Positions 1 to 7,387 of a DNA stretch of 49,068 nucleotides are shown piece after piece. The notes beneath the pieces are model-generated. The model saw nothing but the letters and a program-made list of their open reading frames with translations, was not told the DNA's origin and did not search any database. This stretch comes from JAHJDS01 sp964569795 (lineage in GTDB: Bacteria; Desulfobacterota; Desulfarculia; Desulfarculales; JAHJDS01). The stretch spans positions 1-49,068 of the forward strand of contig CAZMVB010000029.1 of the NCBI GenBank assembly GCA_964569795.1. The letters are read 5' to 3'. The position numbers and the translations under genes were made by a program. Position 1 is the stretch's first letter; each line of letters opens with the position of its first letter.

Positions 1-39
1 ACGGTGGGCGCCGGGGTGATCAGCAAGATCATCGAGTAG
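1..39 (+). CDS. tuf: Elongation factor Tu, C-terminal fragment
   Basis: The window opens inside a gene: the first twelve codons read TVGAGVISKIIE followed by TAG. This is the highly conserved end of EF-Tu, the GTPase that delivers aminoacyl-tRNA to the ribosome. Only the last 12 residues are present, so nothing can be said about the rest. A tuf gene directly upstream of rpsJ is the usual str-to-S10 junction, which supports the call. Confidence 0.9.
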   Translation, partial: TVGAGVISKIIE

Positions 40-61
40 AACCCGGGCAGTCGGCCGACAT

Positions 62-82
62 CCGCGGGGGATCGCCCCGCGG
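62..82 (+). other. Hairpin in the tuf-rpsJ spacer
   Basis: A perfect 8-bp stem (62-69 pairing with 75-82) closes a 5-nt loop. It has no T-run after it, so it is not an obvious intrinsic terminator. It could be a processing site or an attenuation element controlling flow from the str genes into the S10 genes. No convincing promoter was seen in 40-135. Confidence 0.4.
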
Positions 83-135
83 GCGGTTCGGGGTCGCCGG
101 ACGGGAATCGGCGGCGCATCAAACGAGGTTGAACC

Positions 136-444
136 GTGACCAGTCAAAAGATTCGTATCCGCCTCAAGGCGTATGACCATAAGCTGCTGGACCAGTCGGC
201 GACCGAGATCGTGGACACCGCCCGGCGCACCGGGGCCAAGGTGGCCGGTCCGATCCCGCTGCCGACGGCGATCAACAAGTTCTGCGTGCTCCGGTCGCCC
301 CACATCGACAAGAAGAGCCGGGAGCAGTTCGAGATCCGGACCCACAAGCGGCTCCTGGACATCCTGGAGCCGACCCAGCAGACCGTGGACGCGCTGATGA
401 AGCTGGACCTTTCGGCCGGCGTGGACGTCGAGATCAAGCTCTAG
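136..444 (+). CDS. rpsJ: 30S ribosomal protein S10
   Basis: S10 sits in the 30S head and, through NusB, also takes part in transcription antitermination. The 102-residue product has the family length and starts MTSQKIRIRLKAYDHKLLDQ, with the typical internal RSPHIDKKSREQFE segment. Translation begins at GTG 136, seven bases after GAGG. It is the first gene of the merged S10-spc-alpha operon and lies 19 nt before rplC. Confidence 0.98.
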   Translation: MTSQKIRIRLKAYDHKLLDQSATEIVDTARRTGAKVAGPIPLPTAINKFCVLRSPHIDKKSREQFEIRTHKRLLDILEPTQQTVDALMKLDLSAGVDVEIKL

Positions 445-463
445 CCGGGCGGAGGTGTTGATC

Positions 464-1087
464 ATGCTCAAGGGATTGATTGGCAAGAAGGTCGGTATGG
501 CCCGGCTGTTTTTGTCCGGCTCCGAGACCGTGCCGGTGACCGTCCTGGAGATGGGTCCCTGCGTCGTGGTCCAGCCCAAGACCAGGGACAAGGAAGGCTA
601 CGAGGCCGTCCAGCTCGGCTTCGATCCGGTCAAGGCCGAGCGGGTCACCCGTCCCCAGGCCGGGCACTTCAAGGCCCGGGGCACGTCGGCCTTCCGGTTC
701 TTGCGCGAGTTCAAGGTGGACGACGCCTCCCAGTATGAGCCGGGGCAGACCGTCCTGGTGGACCTGTTCACCATCGGCGAGCGGGTGGACGTCACCGGAA
801 CGACCAAGGGCCGCGGCTTTTCCGGGGTGATGAAGCGGCACGGATTTTCCGGCGGCCGCAAGACCCACGGCTCCAACTCGCATCGCATTCCGGGGTCCAT
901 CGGCACCTCGGCCACGCCCAGCCGGGTTTTAAAGGGCAAGCGGATGCCCGGCCAGTACGGCCGCGCCCGGCAGACCGTCAAGAATCTGATCGTCATCGAC
1001 GTCAGGCCCGACGAGAACCTGCTCCTGGTCCGCGGCGCGGTCCCGGGGGCCAACGGCGGCCTGGTGACGGTGCGCAAGGTGTCTTAA
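464..1087 (+). CDS. rplC: 50S ribosomal protein L3
   Basis: L3 is an early-assembly 23S rRNA-binding protein whose extended loop reaches the peptidyl transferase centre. The product is 207 residues. It begins MLKGLIGKKVGMARLF and contains the conserved GTTKGRGFSGVMKRHGF and SHRIPGSIG stretches. ATG 464 is chosen because GGAGG lies eight bases upstream; an in-frame GTG at 455 would overlap that ribosome-binding site. rplD follows after 12 nt. Confidence 0.98.
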   Translation: MLKGLIGKKVGMARLFLSGSETVPVTVLEMGPCVVVQPKTRDKEGYEAVQLGFDPVKAERVTRPQAGHFKARGTSAFRFLREFKVDDASQYEPGQTVLVDLFTIGERVDVTGTTKGRGFSGVMKRHGFSGGRKTHGSNSHRIPGSIGTSATPSRVLKGKRMPGQYGRARQTVKNLIVIDVRPDENLLLVRGAVPGANGGLVTVRKVS

Positions 1088-1099
1088 AGGAGGGCGAAG

Positions 1100-1723
1100 G
1101 TGCCCGTAGTGGACGTCAAAAACATCGACAACGAGACGGTCGGCCAGGTCGAGCTCCGCGACGACATCTTCGGCGTCGAGGTCAAACCGCACCTGTTGCA
1201 CGAGGTGGTCCGGATGCAGTTGGCCAGGCGCCGCGCCGGGACGGTCGGCACCAAGGGCCGCTCCCAGGTCCGGGGCGGCGGCCGCAAGCCCTACCGCCAG
1301 AAGGGCACCGGCCGGGCCCGGGCCGGCACCGTGCGCTCGCCCCTGGCCCGCGGCGGCGGGGTGGTGTTCGGCCCCCAGCCCCGGGATCACGGGTACAAGG
1401 TCCCCAAGAAGGTCCGCCGGGCGGCCCTCTGCTCGGCCCTGTCCGACAAGCTGGCCTCGTCGCAGTTGACCGTGCTCGACGATTTCGCCCTGGACGAGAT
1501 CAAGACCAGGCGCTTCGTCGAGGTCATGGACCGTCTGGGTCTGGACCGGGTCCTGATCGTCACCGAGGACGGCCGGGAGAACCTGGAGCTCAGCGCCCGC
1601 AACGTGCCCGACGTCAAGGTCATCCGGACCGTCGGACTGAACGTCTTCGACGTCCTGAAGTACGACCACCTGATCCTGCTCCAGGAGTGCCTGGAGCAGA
1701 TCGACCGGAGGTTGGCCCCGTGA
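1100..1723 (+). CDS. rplD: 50S ribosomal protein L4
   Basis: L4 binds 23S rRNA and lines the exit tunnel; in enterobacteria it also represses the S10 operon. The 207-residue product carries the Arg/Gly-rich tunnel loop around residues 48-90 (KGRSQVRGGGRKPYRQKGTG) and the usual C-terminal domain. It starts at GTG 1100 after AAGGAGG. Its TGA overlaps the GTG start of rplW, so the two are probably translationally coupled. Confidence 0.98.
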   Translation: MPVVDVKNIDNETVGQVELRDDIFGVEVKPHLLHEVVRMQLARRRAGTVGTKGRSQVRGGGRKPYRQKGTGRARAGTVRSPLARGGGVVFGPQPRDHGYKVPKKVRRAALCSALSDKLASSQLTVLDDFALDEIKTRRFVEVMDRLGLDRVLIVTEDGRENLELSARNVPDVKVIRTVGLNVFDVLKYDHLILLQECLEQIDRRLAP

Positions 1724-2013
1724 GCCTCAACCTGACCAGCATCATCCGCCGGCCCCTGATGACCGAGAAGAGCGCCGGCCAGAAGGAACTGGCCAACCAG
1801 GTCGCCTTCGAGGTCGATCGCCGGGCCAACAAGATCGAGATCCGCAAGGCGATCGAGACCCAGTTCGGGGTCAAGGTCCTCAAGGTGCGGACGGCCAGGT
1901 TCCGGGGCAAGAAGGTCCGCTTCGGCCGGACCATGGGCCGCAAATCCGACTGGAAGCGGGCCCTGGTCACCCTGGCCCCGGGCGAACGCATTGAATTTTT
2001 CGAGGGGGCGTGA
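1720..2013 (+). CDS. rplW: 50S ribosomal protein L23
   Basis: L23 lies at the tunnel exit and is the docking site for trigger factor and SRP. The 97-residue product begins MSLNLTSIIRRPLMTEKS and has the KIEIRKAIETQFGVKV core. GTG 1720 overlaps the rplD stop (GTGA), with CCGGAGG upstream; a longer in-frame extension from 1687 lies inside rplD and is not needed. The C-terminus is the normal RIEFFEGA. Confidence 0.96.
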   Translation: MSLNLTSIIRRPLMTEKSAGQKELANQVAFEVDRRANKIEIRKAIETQFGVKVLKVRTARFRGKKVRFGRTMGRKSDWKRALVTLAPGERIEFFEGA

Positions 2014-2034
2014 GCCGGCCCTCGTGACCACCGG

Positions 2035-2100
2035 GGAGTCGGGTGACGGTTTGATCCCGGCCGGACGGGACGCGGAAATGGGAAACAAAGGGACGACTCC
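2035..2100 (+). other. Possible structured spacer upstream of rplB
   Basis: The 98-nt rplW-rplB spacer contains a 7-bp inverted repeat, 2035-2041 (GGAGTCG) with 2094-2100 (CGACTCC), whose 3' arm ends just before the rplB ribosome-binding site at 2103-2106. Pairing would place the start site next to a long-range stem. Such an element could influence L2 translation. Seven bases is short, so this is only suggestive. Confidence 0.25.
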
Positions 2101-2111
2101 ACGAGGCGACC

Positions 2112-2942
2112 ATGGCCATTAAAAAGTACAAACCGACTTCGCCGGGCCGGCGGTTTCAGACCAGCCTGACCTTTGACGAGGTCACCACCACCGAGCCCCA
2201 GGGGTCGCTTTTGGCCCCGCTCAAGAAGAGCGGCGGCCGTAACAACAACGGCCGGATGACCAGCCGGCGCCGGGGCGGCGGCCACAAGCGGCGGTACCGG
2301 ATCATCGACTTCAAGCGGGACAAGATCGACGTCCCGGCCAAGGTGGCCACCGTCGAGTACGATCCCAACCGGTCGGCCCGGATCTGTCTGCTGCACTACG
2401 CCGACGGCGAGAAGCGGTACATCCTCTGCCCGGTGGGCCTGAGCGTGGGCGACACCGTGGTCAGCGCCGAGCGGGCCGATATCAAGCCGGGCAACGCCAT
2501 GCCCCTGCGGAGCATCCCCCTGGGGACCCAGATCCACTCCCTGGAGATGAAGGTCGGCAAGGGGGCCCAGGTCTGCCGCGGGGCGGGCACCTCGGCCCAG
2601 CTCATGGCCAAGGAGGGCGACCGGGCCCTGGTCAAGCTGCCTTCGGGCGAGGTCCGGTCCTTTCTCCAGGATTGCCGGGCGGTCATCGGTCAGGTGGGCA
2701 ACGTGGAGCACGAAAACGTCTCCCTGGGCAAGGCCGGCCGGAGCCGGTGGCGGGGCCGCCGGCCCAAGGTCCGGGGCGTGGCCATGAACCCGGTGGATCA
2801 CCCCCACGGCGGCGGTGAAGGCAAGTCCTCGGGCGGCCGGCACCCGGTCACCCCCTGGGGCGTGCCCACCAAGGGCAAGAAGACCCGCAAGAAGAACAAG
2901 CCGTCCAACCGCTACATTGTCAAGCGGCGGGATAAGAAGTAG
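2112..2942 (+). CDS. rplB: 50S ribosomal protein L2
   Basis: L2 is essential for subunit association and peptidyl transfer. The 276-residue product is full length. It shows the conserved N-terminal MAIKKYKPTSPGRRFQT, the central RGAGTSAQLMAKEG segment and the near-universal C-terminal motif VAMNPVDHPHGGGEGKS containing the key His. ATG 2112 follows GAGG by five bases. rpsS starts 9 nt downstream. Confidence 0.99.
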   Translation: MAIKKYKPTSPGRRFQTSLTFDEVTTTEPQGSLLAPLKKSGGRNNNGRMTSRRRGGGHKRRYRIIDFKRDKIDVPAKVATVEYDPNRSARICLLHYADGEKRYILCPVGLSVGDTVVSAERADIKPGNAMPLRSIPLGTQIHSLEMKVGKGAQVCRGAGTSAQLMAKEGDRALVKLPSGEVRSFLQDCRAVIGQVGNVEHENVSLGKAGRSRWRGRRPKVRGVAMNPVDHPHGGGEGKSSGGRHPVTPWGVPTKGKKTRKKNKPSNRYIVKRRDKK

Positions 2943-2951
2943 GGGGCAGTC

Positions 2952-3233
2952 GTGGCGCGTTCGCTGAAAAAGGGTCCCTTTGTGGACGATTCGCTCATGG
3001 AGAAGGTTCTCCGCGCCCAGGCCACCGACCGGCACAGGGTCATCAAGACCTGGAGCCGGCGGTCGACGATCCTGCCCGAGTTCGTGGGGCTGACCTTCGC
3101 CGTGCACAACGGCAAGAAGTTCGTGCCGGTCTATGTGACCGAGAACATGGTCGGCCACAAGCTGGGCGAGTTTTCGCCGACGCGCACCTACTACGGCCAC
3201 GCCGCGGACAAGAAGGGCAAGAAGCGGAGGTAG
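2952..3233 (+). CDS. rpsS: 30S ribosomal protein S19
   Basis: S19 forms a complex with S13 in the 30S head and contacts the A-site region. The 93-residue product begins MARSLKKGPFVDDSLMEKV and carries the family hallmarks KTWSRRSTILPEFVGLT and TRTYYGHA. Translation starts at GTG 2952 behind AGGGGG. It ends two bases before the rplV start. Confidence 0.98.
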   Translation: MARSLKKGPFVDDSLMEKVLRAQATDRHRVIKTWSRRSTILPEFVGLTFAVHNGKKFVPVYVTENMVGHKLGEFSPTRTYYGHAADKKGKKRR

Positions 3234-3235
3234 AG

Positions 3236-3574
3236 GTGGAAACGTCGGCCAAACTTAAATACGTGCGCATCTCCCCGACCAAGGCCCGCCTGGTGGCCGA
3301 CGCCGTCAAGGGCCGGATGGTCGAGGACGCCCTGGCGGTGCTCAAGTTCTCGCCCCGGCGGGCGGCCGCCATTCTGACCAAGCTGTTGAACAGCGCCGTG
3401 GCCAACGCCACCCAGAACGCCAACCTGGACGTGGACAACCTCTACATCAAGAGCATCCGCGTGGACGAGGGGCCGACCCTCAAGCGCTGGCGGGCCCGGG
3501 CCATGGGCCGGGCCACCAGGATTTTCAAGCGGACCGCCCACATCACCGTCATCCTGGACGAGCGGGCGGCCTGA
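3236..3574 (+). CDS. rplV: 50S ribosomal protein L22
   Basis: L22 binds all domains of 23S rRNA, and its beta-hairpin forms part of the exit tunnel where macrolides act. The 112-residue product starts METSAKLKYVRISPTKARLV and has the DEGPTLKRWRARAMGRA hairpin region and a C-terminal TAHITVILDE. The GTG start at 3236 follows the rpsS stop after 2 nt. Unusually, 149 nt separate it from rpsC. Confidence 0.98.
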   Translation: METSAKLKYVRISPTKARLVADAVKGRMVEDALAVLKFSPRRAAAILTKLLNSAVANATQNANLDVDNLYIKSIRVDEGPTLKRWRARAMGRATRIFKRTAHITVILDERAA

Positions 3575-3723
3575 CCGATAACCGGACCGCGGGGGCGCCT
3601 TGAGCCGCCCCGACGGTCGTTCAATCATCACCGCCGCGCCGGGCCCCGCGGGGGCTGCGGGCCGGCGGGGAAACGGGTCGCCGACCGGACGCCGGGGCGG
3701 CCGCAGACGGCAAGGGGGCCGAT
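3575..3723 (+). other. Unusually long rplV-rpsC spacer
   Basis: In most bacteria rplV and rpsC abut or overlap; here 149 very G+C-rich bases separate them. I see no convincing open frame with coding character, no promoter and no T-run terminator. Short self-complementary G/C blocks occur around 3638-3680, so the transcript is probably folded here. It ends in AAGGGGG, which serves as the rpsC ribosome-binding site. Confidence 0.5.
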
Positions 3724-4374
3724 TTGGGTCAGAAGGTACACCCGGTGGGATTCCGCCTGGGCATCACCCGGACCTGGGACTCGCGCTGGTTCGCCGGCCG
3801 TGACTTCTCGAACTTCGTTCGGGAGGACCACGAGATCCGGGAGTTCCTCAAGAAGCGCTTCTACCACGCCGGGATCAGCAAGATCGAGATCGAGCGGGCG
3901 GCCAACAAGGTCAAGGTCAAGATCAACACCGCCCGGCCCGGGATCGTCATCGGCAAGAAGGGGGCCGAGATCGAGGCGGCCAAGCGCCAGCTGGAGAAAC
4001 AGTTCGGGCGGGAGATGTACATCGACATCCAGGAGATCCGGAAACCCGAACTCAACGCCCAGTTGGTGGCCGAGAACGTCTCCGGACAGCTGGTGAGGCG
4101 GGTGGCCTTCCGGCGGGCGATGAAGAAGGCGGTCAGCACCTCGATGAAGTTCGGCGCCCAGGGCATCAAGATCTCGTGCGCCGGCCGGCTGGGCGGGGCC
4201 GAGATGGCCCGCCGGGAGTGGTACCGCGAGGGCCGGGTCCCCCTGCACACCCTCCGGGCCGAGATCGACTGCGGTCTGGCCGTGGCCAAGACGACTTACG
4301 GGATCATCGGCGTTCAGGTCCTGATCTTTCTGGGCGAGATCCTGGACGACAAGGACAACCCGGTCGCTATTTGA
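3724..4374 (+). CDS. rpsC: 30S ribosomal protein S3
   Basis: S3 is part of the mRNA entry channel and has helicase-like function with S4 and S5. The 216-residue product begins MGQKVHPVGFRLGITRTWDS. It contains the KH domain (GIVIGKKGAEIE, about residues 77-88) and the C-terminal GRLGGAEMARREW segment. The start is TTG 3724, fixed by the universally conserved GQKVHP sequence and by AAGGGGG just upstream. Confidence 0.98.
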   Translation: MGQKVHPVGFRLGITRTWDSRWFAGRDFSNFVREDHEIREFLKKRFYHAGISKIEIERAANKVKVKINTARPGIVIGKKGAEIEAAKRQLEKQFGREMYIDIQEIRKPELNAQLVAENVSGQLVRRVAFRRAMKKAVSTSMKFGAQGIKISCAGRLGGAEMARREWYREGRVPLHTLRAEIDCGLAVAKTTYGIIGVQVLIFLGEILDDKDNPVAI

Positions 4375-4389
4375 AGGGGAACGTGATCG

Positions 4390-4800
4390 ATGCTGGCTCC
4401 CAAGAGAATCAGGCACCGCAAGGTCCAGAAGGGGCGGATGAGGGGCAAGTCCGCCCGGGGAAGCAAGGTCTCCTTCGGTGACTACGGCCTCCAGGCCGTG
4501 GGCTGGGGGAAGATGAGCTCCCAGCAGATCGAGGCCGCCCGGGTGGCCCTGACCCGGCACATCAAGCGCGGCGGCAAGACCTGGATCCGGGTCTTCCCGG
4601 ACAAGCCCTTCACCAAGAAGCCGGCCGAGACCCGGATGGGCAAGGGCAAGGGCGCCCCGGAGGGCTGGGTGGCCGTCATCCGGCCGGGACGGATCCTGTA
4701 CGAGATCCAGGGGGTGCCCGAGGATATGGCCAAGGAGGCCTTCCGCCTGGCCGCCCACAAGCTGCCGTTTGCCACCCGGTTCGTGAGGAGGGGCGATTGA
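4390..4800 (+). CDS. rplP: 50S ribosomal protein L16
   Basis: L16 helps position tRNA in the A and P sites of the large subunit. The 136-residue product starts MLAPKRIRHRKVQKGRMRGK. It has the conserved RVFPDKPFTKKPAETRMGKG loop followed by a GAPEGWVAVI strand. It starts at ATG 4390, and its TGA overlaps the ATG of rpmC. Confidence 0.98.
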   Translation: MLAPKRIRHRKVQKGRMRGKSARGSKVSFGDYGLQAVGWGKMSSQQIEAARVALTRHIKRGGKTWIRVFPDKPFTKKPAETRMGKGKGAPEGWVAVIRPGRILYEIQGVPEDMAKEAFRLAAHKLPFATRFVRRGD

Positions 4801-5012
4801 TGGACGCGTCCGAGTTGAGGGACCTGACCGACGACGAGATCATGGCCAAGGAGCGCGACGTGGCCCAGGAGTTGATGAACCTCCGCTTCCAACTGGCCAC
4901 CGGCCAGCTGGAGAACTCCCAGGCCGTCAAAAAGGCCCGGCACGATCTGGCCCGGGTCAAGACCGAACGGCGGGCCCGCGAGCGGCGGGCCCTGGGCCTG
5001 ACGGGGAGCTGA
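4800..5012 (+). CDS. rpmC: 50S ribosomal protein L29
   Basis: L29 packs next to L23 at the tunnel exit. The 70-residue product has the two-helix pattern with ELRDLTDDEIMAKERDVAQE and the family signature region LMNLRFQLATGQLENS. ATG 4800 overlaps the rplP stop (ATGA) and is preferred over the TTG immediately before it. rpsQ begins 4 nt after its stop. Confidence 0.96.
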   Translation: MDASELRDLTDDEIMAKERDVAQELMNLRFQLATGQLENSQAVKKARHDLARVKTERRARERRALGLTGS

Positions 5013-5016
5013 ACCG

Positions 5017-5268
5017 ATGGCGGGTCAAGCCAAGACCAGAACCGGCGTGGTGGTGTCCGACAAGATGGACAAGACGGTGGTCGTCCAGGTGGAGCGCCTG
5101 GTCAAGCACCCCGTTTACAAGAAGTACGTCCGGCGACGCAAGAAATTCATGGTGCACGACGAGGAAAACGCGGCCCGGATCGGCGATCGGGTGCTGATCG
5201 TCGAGGTCCGGCCCATGTCCAGGCACAAGCGGTGGCGTCTTCGCCAGATAATCGAGCGGGCGGCCTGA
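5017..5268 (+). CDS. rpsQ: 30S ribosomal protein S17
   Basis: S17 is an OB-fold protein bound to the 5' domain of 16S rRNA. The 83-residue product carries RTGVVVSDKMDKTVVVQVER, HPVYKKYVRRRKKFMVHDE and a C-terminal SRHKRWRLRQIIERA, matching the family end to end. ATG 5017 follows a ribosome-binding site at the end of rpmC. Confidence 0.98.
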   Translation: MAGQAKTRTGVVVSDKMDKTVVVQVERLVKHPVYKKYVRRRKKFMVHDEENAARIGDRVLIVEVRPMSRHKRWRLRQIIERAA

Positions 5269-5299
5269 GTCAAGCGGCCCGGCGTGAAGGAGCCTCAAG

Positions 5300-5668
5300 A
5301 TGATCCAGAGCGAAACGCGACTGCTGGCCGCGGACAACTCGGGGGCCAAGGAGCTGTACTGCATCAAGGTCCTGGGCGGCTCGAGACGGCGCTACGCCTC
5401 GGTGGGCGACATCATCGTCGTTTCGGTCAAGGAGGCCATCCCCGGGGCCAAGGTCAAGAAGGGCGACATCCTCAAGGCGGTGGTCGTCCGGACCAAGAAG
5501 GAGGTCGGCCGGCCGGACGGGTCCTACATCCGGTTCGACGACAACTCGGCCGTCCTGATCAACAACGCCCGGGAGCCCATCGGGACCCGCATCTTCGGTC
5601 CGGTGGCCCGGGAGCTTCGGGCCAAGAACTTCATGAAGATCGTCTCCCTGGCGCCCGAGGTCTTGTAA
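5300..5668 (+). CDS. rplN: 50S ribosomal protein L14
   Basis: L14 forms an intersubunit bridge. The 122-residue product has the canonical length and sequence: MIQSETRLLAADNSGAKELY at the N-terminus, a GDIIVVSVKEAIPGAKVKKG strand region and an FGPVARELRAKNFMKIVSLA C-terminus. ATG 5300 follows GAAGGAG. It closes 10 nt before rplX. Confidence 0.98.
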   Translation: MIQSETRLLAADNSGAKELYCIKVLGGSRRRYASVGDIIVVSVKEAIPGAKVKKGDILKAVVVRTKKEVGRPDGSYIRFDDNSAVLINNAREPIGTRIFGPVARELRAKNFMKIVSLAPEVL

Positions 5669-5678
5669 GGGGTTTACG

Positions 5679-5999
5679 GTGCCCAAGTACCGCATCAAGA
5701 AAGACGACACGGTGGTCGTCCTGACCGGCAAGGATCAGGGCAAGACGGGCAAGGTGCTCAAGGTCATCCCCGAGAAGGGCCGGCTGGTGGTCGAGCGGGC
5801 CAACTTCATCAAGCGGCACACCCGGGCCTCCCAGACGGCCAAGGGCGGCATCCTGGAGAAGGAGGCCCCCCTGTCCATCTCCAACGTCAAGCTCGTCTGT
5901 CCGGCCTGCAACAAGCCGACCCGGGTCGGGCGGCGGAAGCTGGCCGAGGGCCGGACGGTCAGGTATTGCAAGAAGTGCGGCGATCTGGTGGACAAGTAG
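5679..5999 (+). CDS. rplX: 50S ribosomal protein L24 with zinc-ribbon C-terminus
   Basis: L24 initiates large-subunit assembly. The 106-residue product starts at GTG 5679 (MPKYRIKKDDTVVVLTGKDQ) with the KOW motif in the first 35 residues. Its C-terminal half contains two Cys pairs, CPAC and CKKC, flanking the PTRVGRR sequence. These likely form a zinc ribbon that many bacterial L24 proteins lack. Metal binding is inferred from the Cys spacing only. Confidence 0.96.
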   Translation: MPKYRIKKDDTVVVLTGKDQGKTGKVLKVIPEKGRLVVERANFIKRHTRASQTAKGGILEKEAPLSISNVKLVCPACNKPTRVGRRKLAEGRTVRYCKKCGDLVDK

Positions 6000-6023
6000 T
6001 CCCCCGTCGCCCGTGGAGCGGTC

Positions 6024-6566
6024 ATGTCGAGACTCAAGGAATTTTACCAGACGCAGGTCGCGCCCCGGCTGCGGGAGGAGTTCGGCTACAAGTCGCCGAT
6101 GCAGATCCCGCGGCTGGACAAGGTGATTCTGAACATGGGCCTGGGCGAGGCCATTCAGAATCACAAGGTGCTCGAGTCGGGCGTCGAGGAGTTGACCCTG
6201 ATCGCCGGCCAGCGGGCGGTGGTCACCCGGGCCCGGCGGTCCATCGCCGCCTTCAAGCTCCGGGAGGGGATGACCATCGGCTGCCGGGTGACCCTGCGGG
6301 GCGAGCGGATGTACGACTTCTTCGACAAGCTGGTCAACATCGCTCTCCCCCGGGTGCGCGACTTCCGCGGCGTGTCGCCGGCGGCCTTTGACGGGCGGGG
6401 CAACTACTCGCTCGGCATCCGGGAGCAGATCATCTTCCCCGAGATCAACTACGACAAGATCGACAAGATCAAGGGGCTCAACGTGACCGTGGTCACCACC
6501 GCCCGGACCGACGAGGAGGGGCGCAGCCTGCTCCGCCTGCTGGGCATGCCGTTCCGGGAGAACTAG
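6024..6566 (+). CDS. rplE: 50S ribosomal protein L5
   Basis: L5 binds 5S rRNA and contacts P-site tRNA. The 180-residue product starts MSRLKEFYQTQVAPRLREEF and has LDKVILNMGLGEAIQNHKVL, GQRAVVTRARRSIAAFKLRE and a standard FPEINYDKIDKIKGLNVTVV C-terminal section. It is followed by the hairpin-rich spacer before rpsN. Confidence 0.98.
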   Translation: MSRLKEFYQTQVAPRLREEFGYKSPMQIPRLDKVILNMGLGEAIQNHKVLESGVEELTLIAGQRAVVTRARRSIAAFKLREGMTIGCRVTLRGERMYDFFDKLVNIALPRVRDFRGVSPAAFDGRGNYSLGIREQIIFPEINYDKIDKIKGLNVTVVTTARTDEEGRSLLRLLGMPFREN

Positions 6567-6569
6567 GAG

Positions 6570-6724
6570 CATGGCGGAACCGTGTTCCGACATGCGACTC
6601 AGCGGGACATGGATGTCCCGCCAAATCGCGCGGGCTTTGAAAAAGACAAGCGATTTGCCGCGGTCGTCAAAACCACGCTTTTGACGACGGCGGGTCGGAA
6701 AAAGTCAGGACGACTTTTTCCGAC
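6570..6724 (+). repeat. Array of five adjacent hairpins between rplE and rpsN
   Basis: Five inverted repeats follow one another in 155 nt. (1) 6570-6580 with 6584-6594, 11 bp with one mismatch. (2) 6602-6610 with 6613-6621, 9 bp perfect. (3) 6622-6629 with 6650-6657, 8 bp. (4) 6663-6672 with 6679-6688, 10 bp perfect, extendable to 15 with one mismatch. (5) 6694-6706 with 6712-6724, 13 bp perfect. The stems differ in sequence. The reading frame of rpsN stays open across the whole array, but the translated sequence does not resemble any S14 extension I know. Base composition is less G+C rich than the neighbouring genes. Confidence 0.85.
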
Positions 6725-6743
6725 AGACAACCAGGAGGGGATT

Positions 6744-6929
6744 TTGGCCAGAAAATCACTCATCGCCAAGGCGAAGCGGAAACCCAAGTTCGCCGTGCGG
6801 GCGTACAATCGCTGTCCGGTATGCGGTCGGCCGCGAGCCTATCTGCGCCGGTTCGGCCTGTGCCGGATCTGTTTCCGGACCATGGCTCTTCGGGGAGAAG
6901 TTCCCGGCGTGATCAAGAGCAGTTGGTAA
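6744..6929 (+). CDS. rpsN: 30S ribosomal protein S14, zinc (type Z) form
   Basis: S14 is a 30S head protein. The 61-residue product is the short zinc-binding form. It starts MARKSLIAKAKRKPKFAVRA and has a C-PVC-GRPRAYLRRFGLCRIC pattern with four cysteines (CPVC and CRIC pairs). TTG 6744 is the start because GGAGG lies just upstream and ARKS is conserved; the in-frame upstream extension from 6582 covers the hairpin array and is rejected. rpsH begins 14 nt later. Confidence 0.96.
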   Translation: MARKSLIAKAKRKPKFAVRAYNRCPVCGRPRAYLRRFGLCRICFRTMALRGEVPGVIKSSW

Positions 6930-6943
6930 ACGGAGCTTATGGC

Positions 6944-7339
6944 ATGATCACCGACCCCATCGCCGACATGCTGACTCGAATCAGAAACGGCCAGCAGGCC
7001 CGATTCAGTCAGGTGGACATCCCGTCCTCCAAGATGAAGGTGAACATCGCCCGGATCTTGAAGGAGGAGGGGTTCATCAAGAATCTGGACTTGACCCCCG
7101 ACCGCCGTCAGGGGGTCCTCCGCGTCTATCTCGACTACGACGAGGACGCCCGGCCCCTGATCAACGGTATCACCCGGGTCAGCAAGCCCTCCCGGCGGGT
7201 GTACGTCCGGGCCCGCGAGATTCCGCTGGTCTTGTCCGGACTGGGGATCAGCATCCTGTCCACCTCCCGGGGCCTGATGACCGACCGCCAGGCGCGCCGG
7301 GAGAATATCGGCGGCGAGATCCTCTGCACCGTGTGGTAG
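6944..7339 (+). CDS. rpsH: 30S ribosomal protein S8
   Basis: S8 organises the central domain of 16S rRNA. The 131-residue product starts MITDPIADMLTRIRNGQQAR and ends with the family motif LSTSRGLMTDRQARRENIGG and EILCTVW. ATG 6944 is preceded by CGGAG; longer in-frame upstream starts would run into rpsN. Confidence 0.98.
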   Translation: MITDPIADMLTRIRNGQQARFSQVDIPSSKMKVNIARILKEEGFIKNLDLTPDRRQGVLRVYLDYDEDARPLINGITRVSKPSRRVYVRAREIPLVLSGLGISILSTSRGLMTDRQARRENIGGEILCTVW

Positions 7340-7348
7340 GCGCCGCGT

Positions 7349-7370
7349 CGCCGGGCGGGGCCGCCCGGCG
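7349..7370 (+). other. Hairpin in the rpsH-rplF spacer
   Basis: Arms 7349-7356 (CGCCGGGC) and 7363-7370 (GCCCGGCG) are perfectly complementary and can extend by one further pair. There is no T-run, so this is more likely an mRNA-stabilising or processing hairpin than a terminator. Confidence 0.45.
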
Positions 7371-7387
7371 CTTAGGGAGAACGAGCA

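Noticed and set aside
6582..6743. An N-terminal extension of S14 encoded in frame by the hairpin array
   Set aside because: S14 type Z proteins start at ARKS; a GGAGG ribosome-binding site sits right before TTG 6744, and the upstream translation is explained by palindromes.
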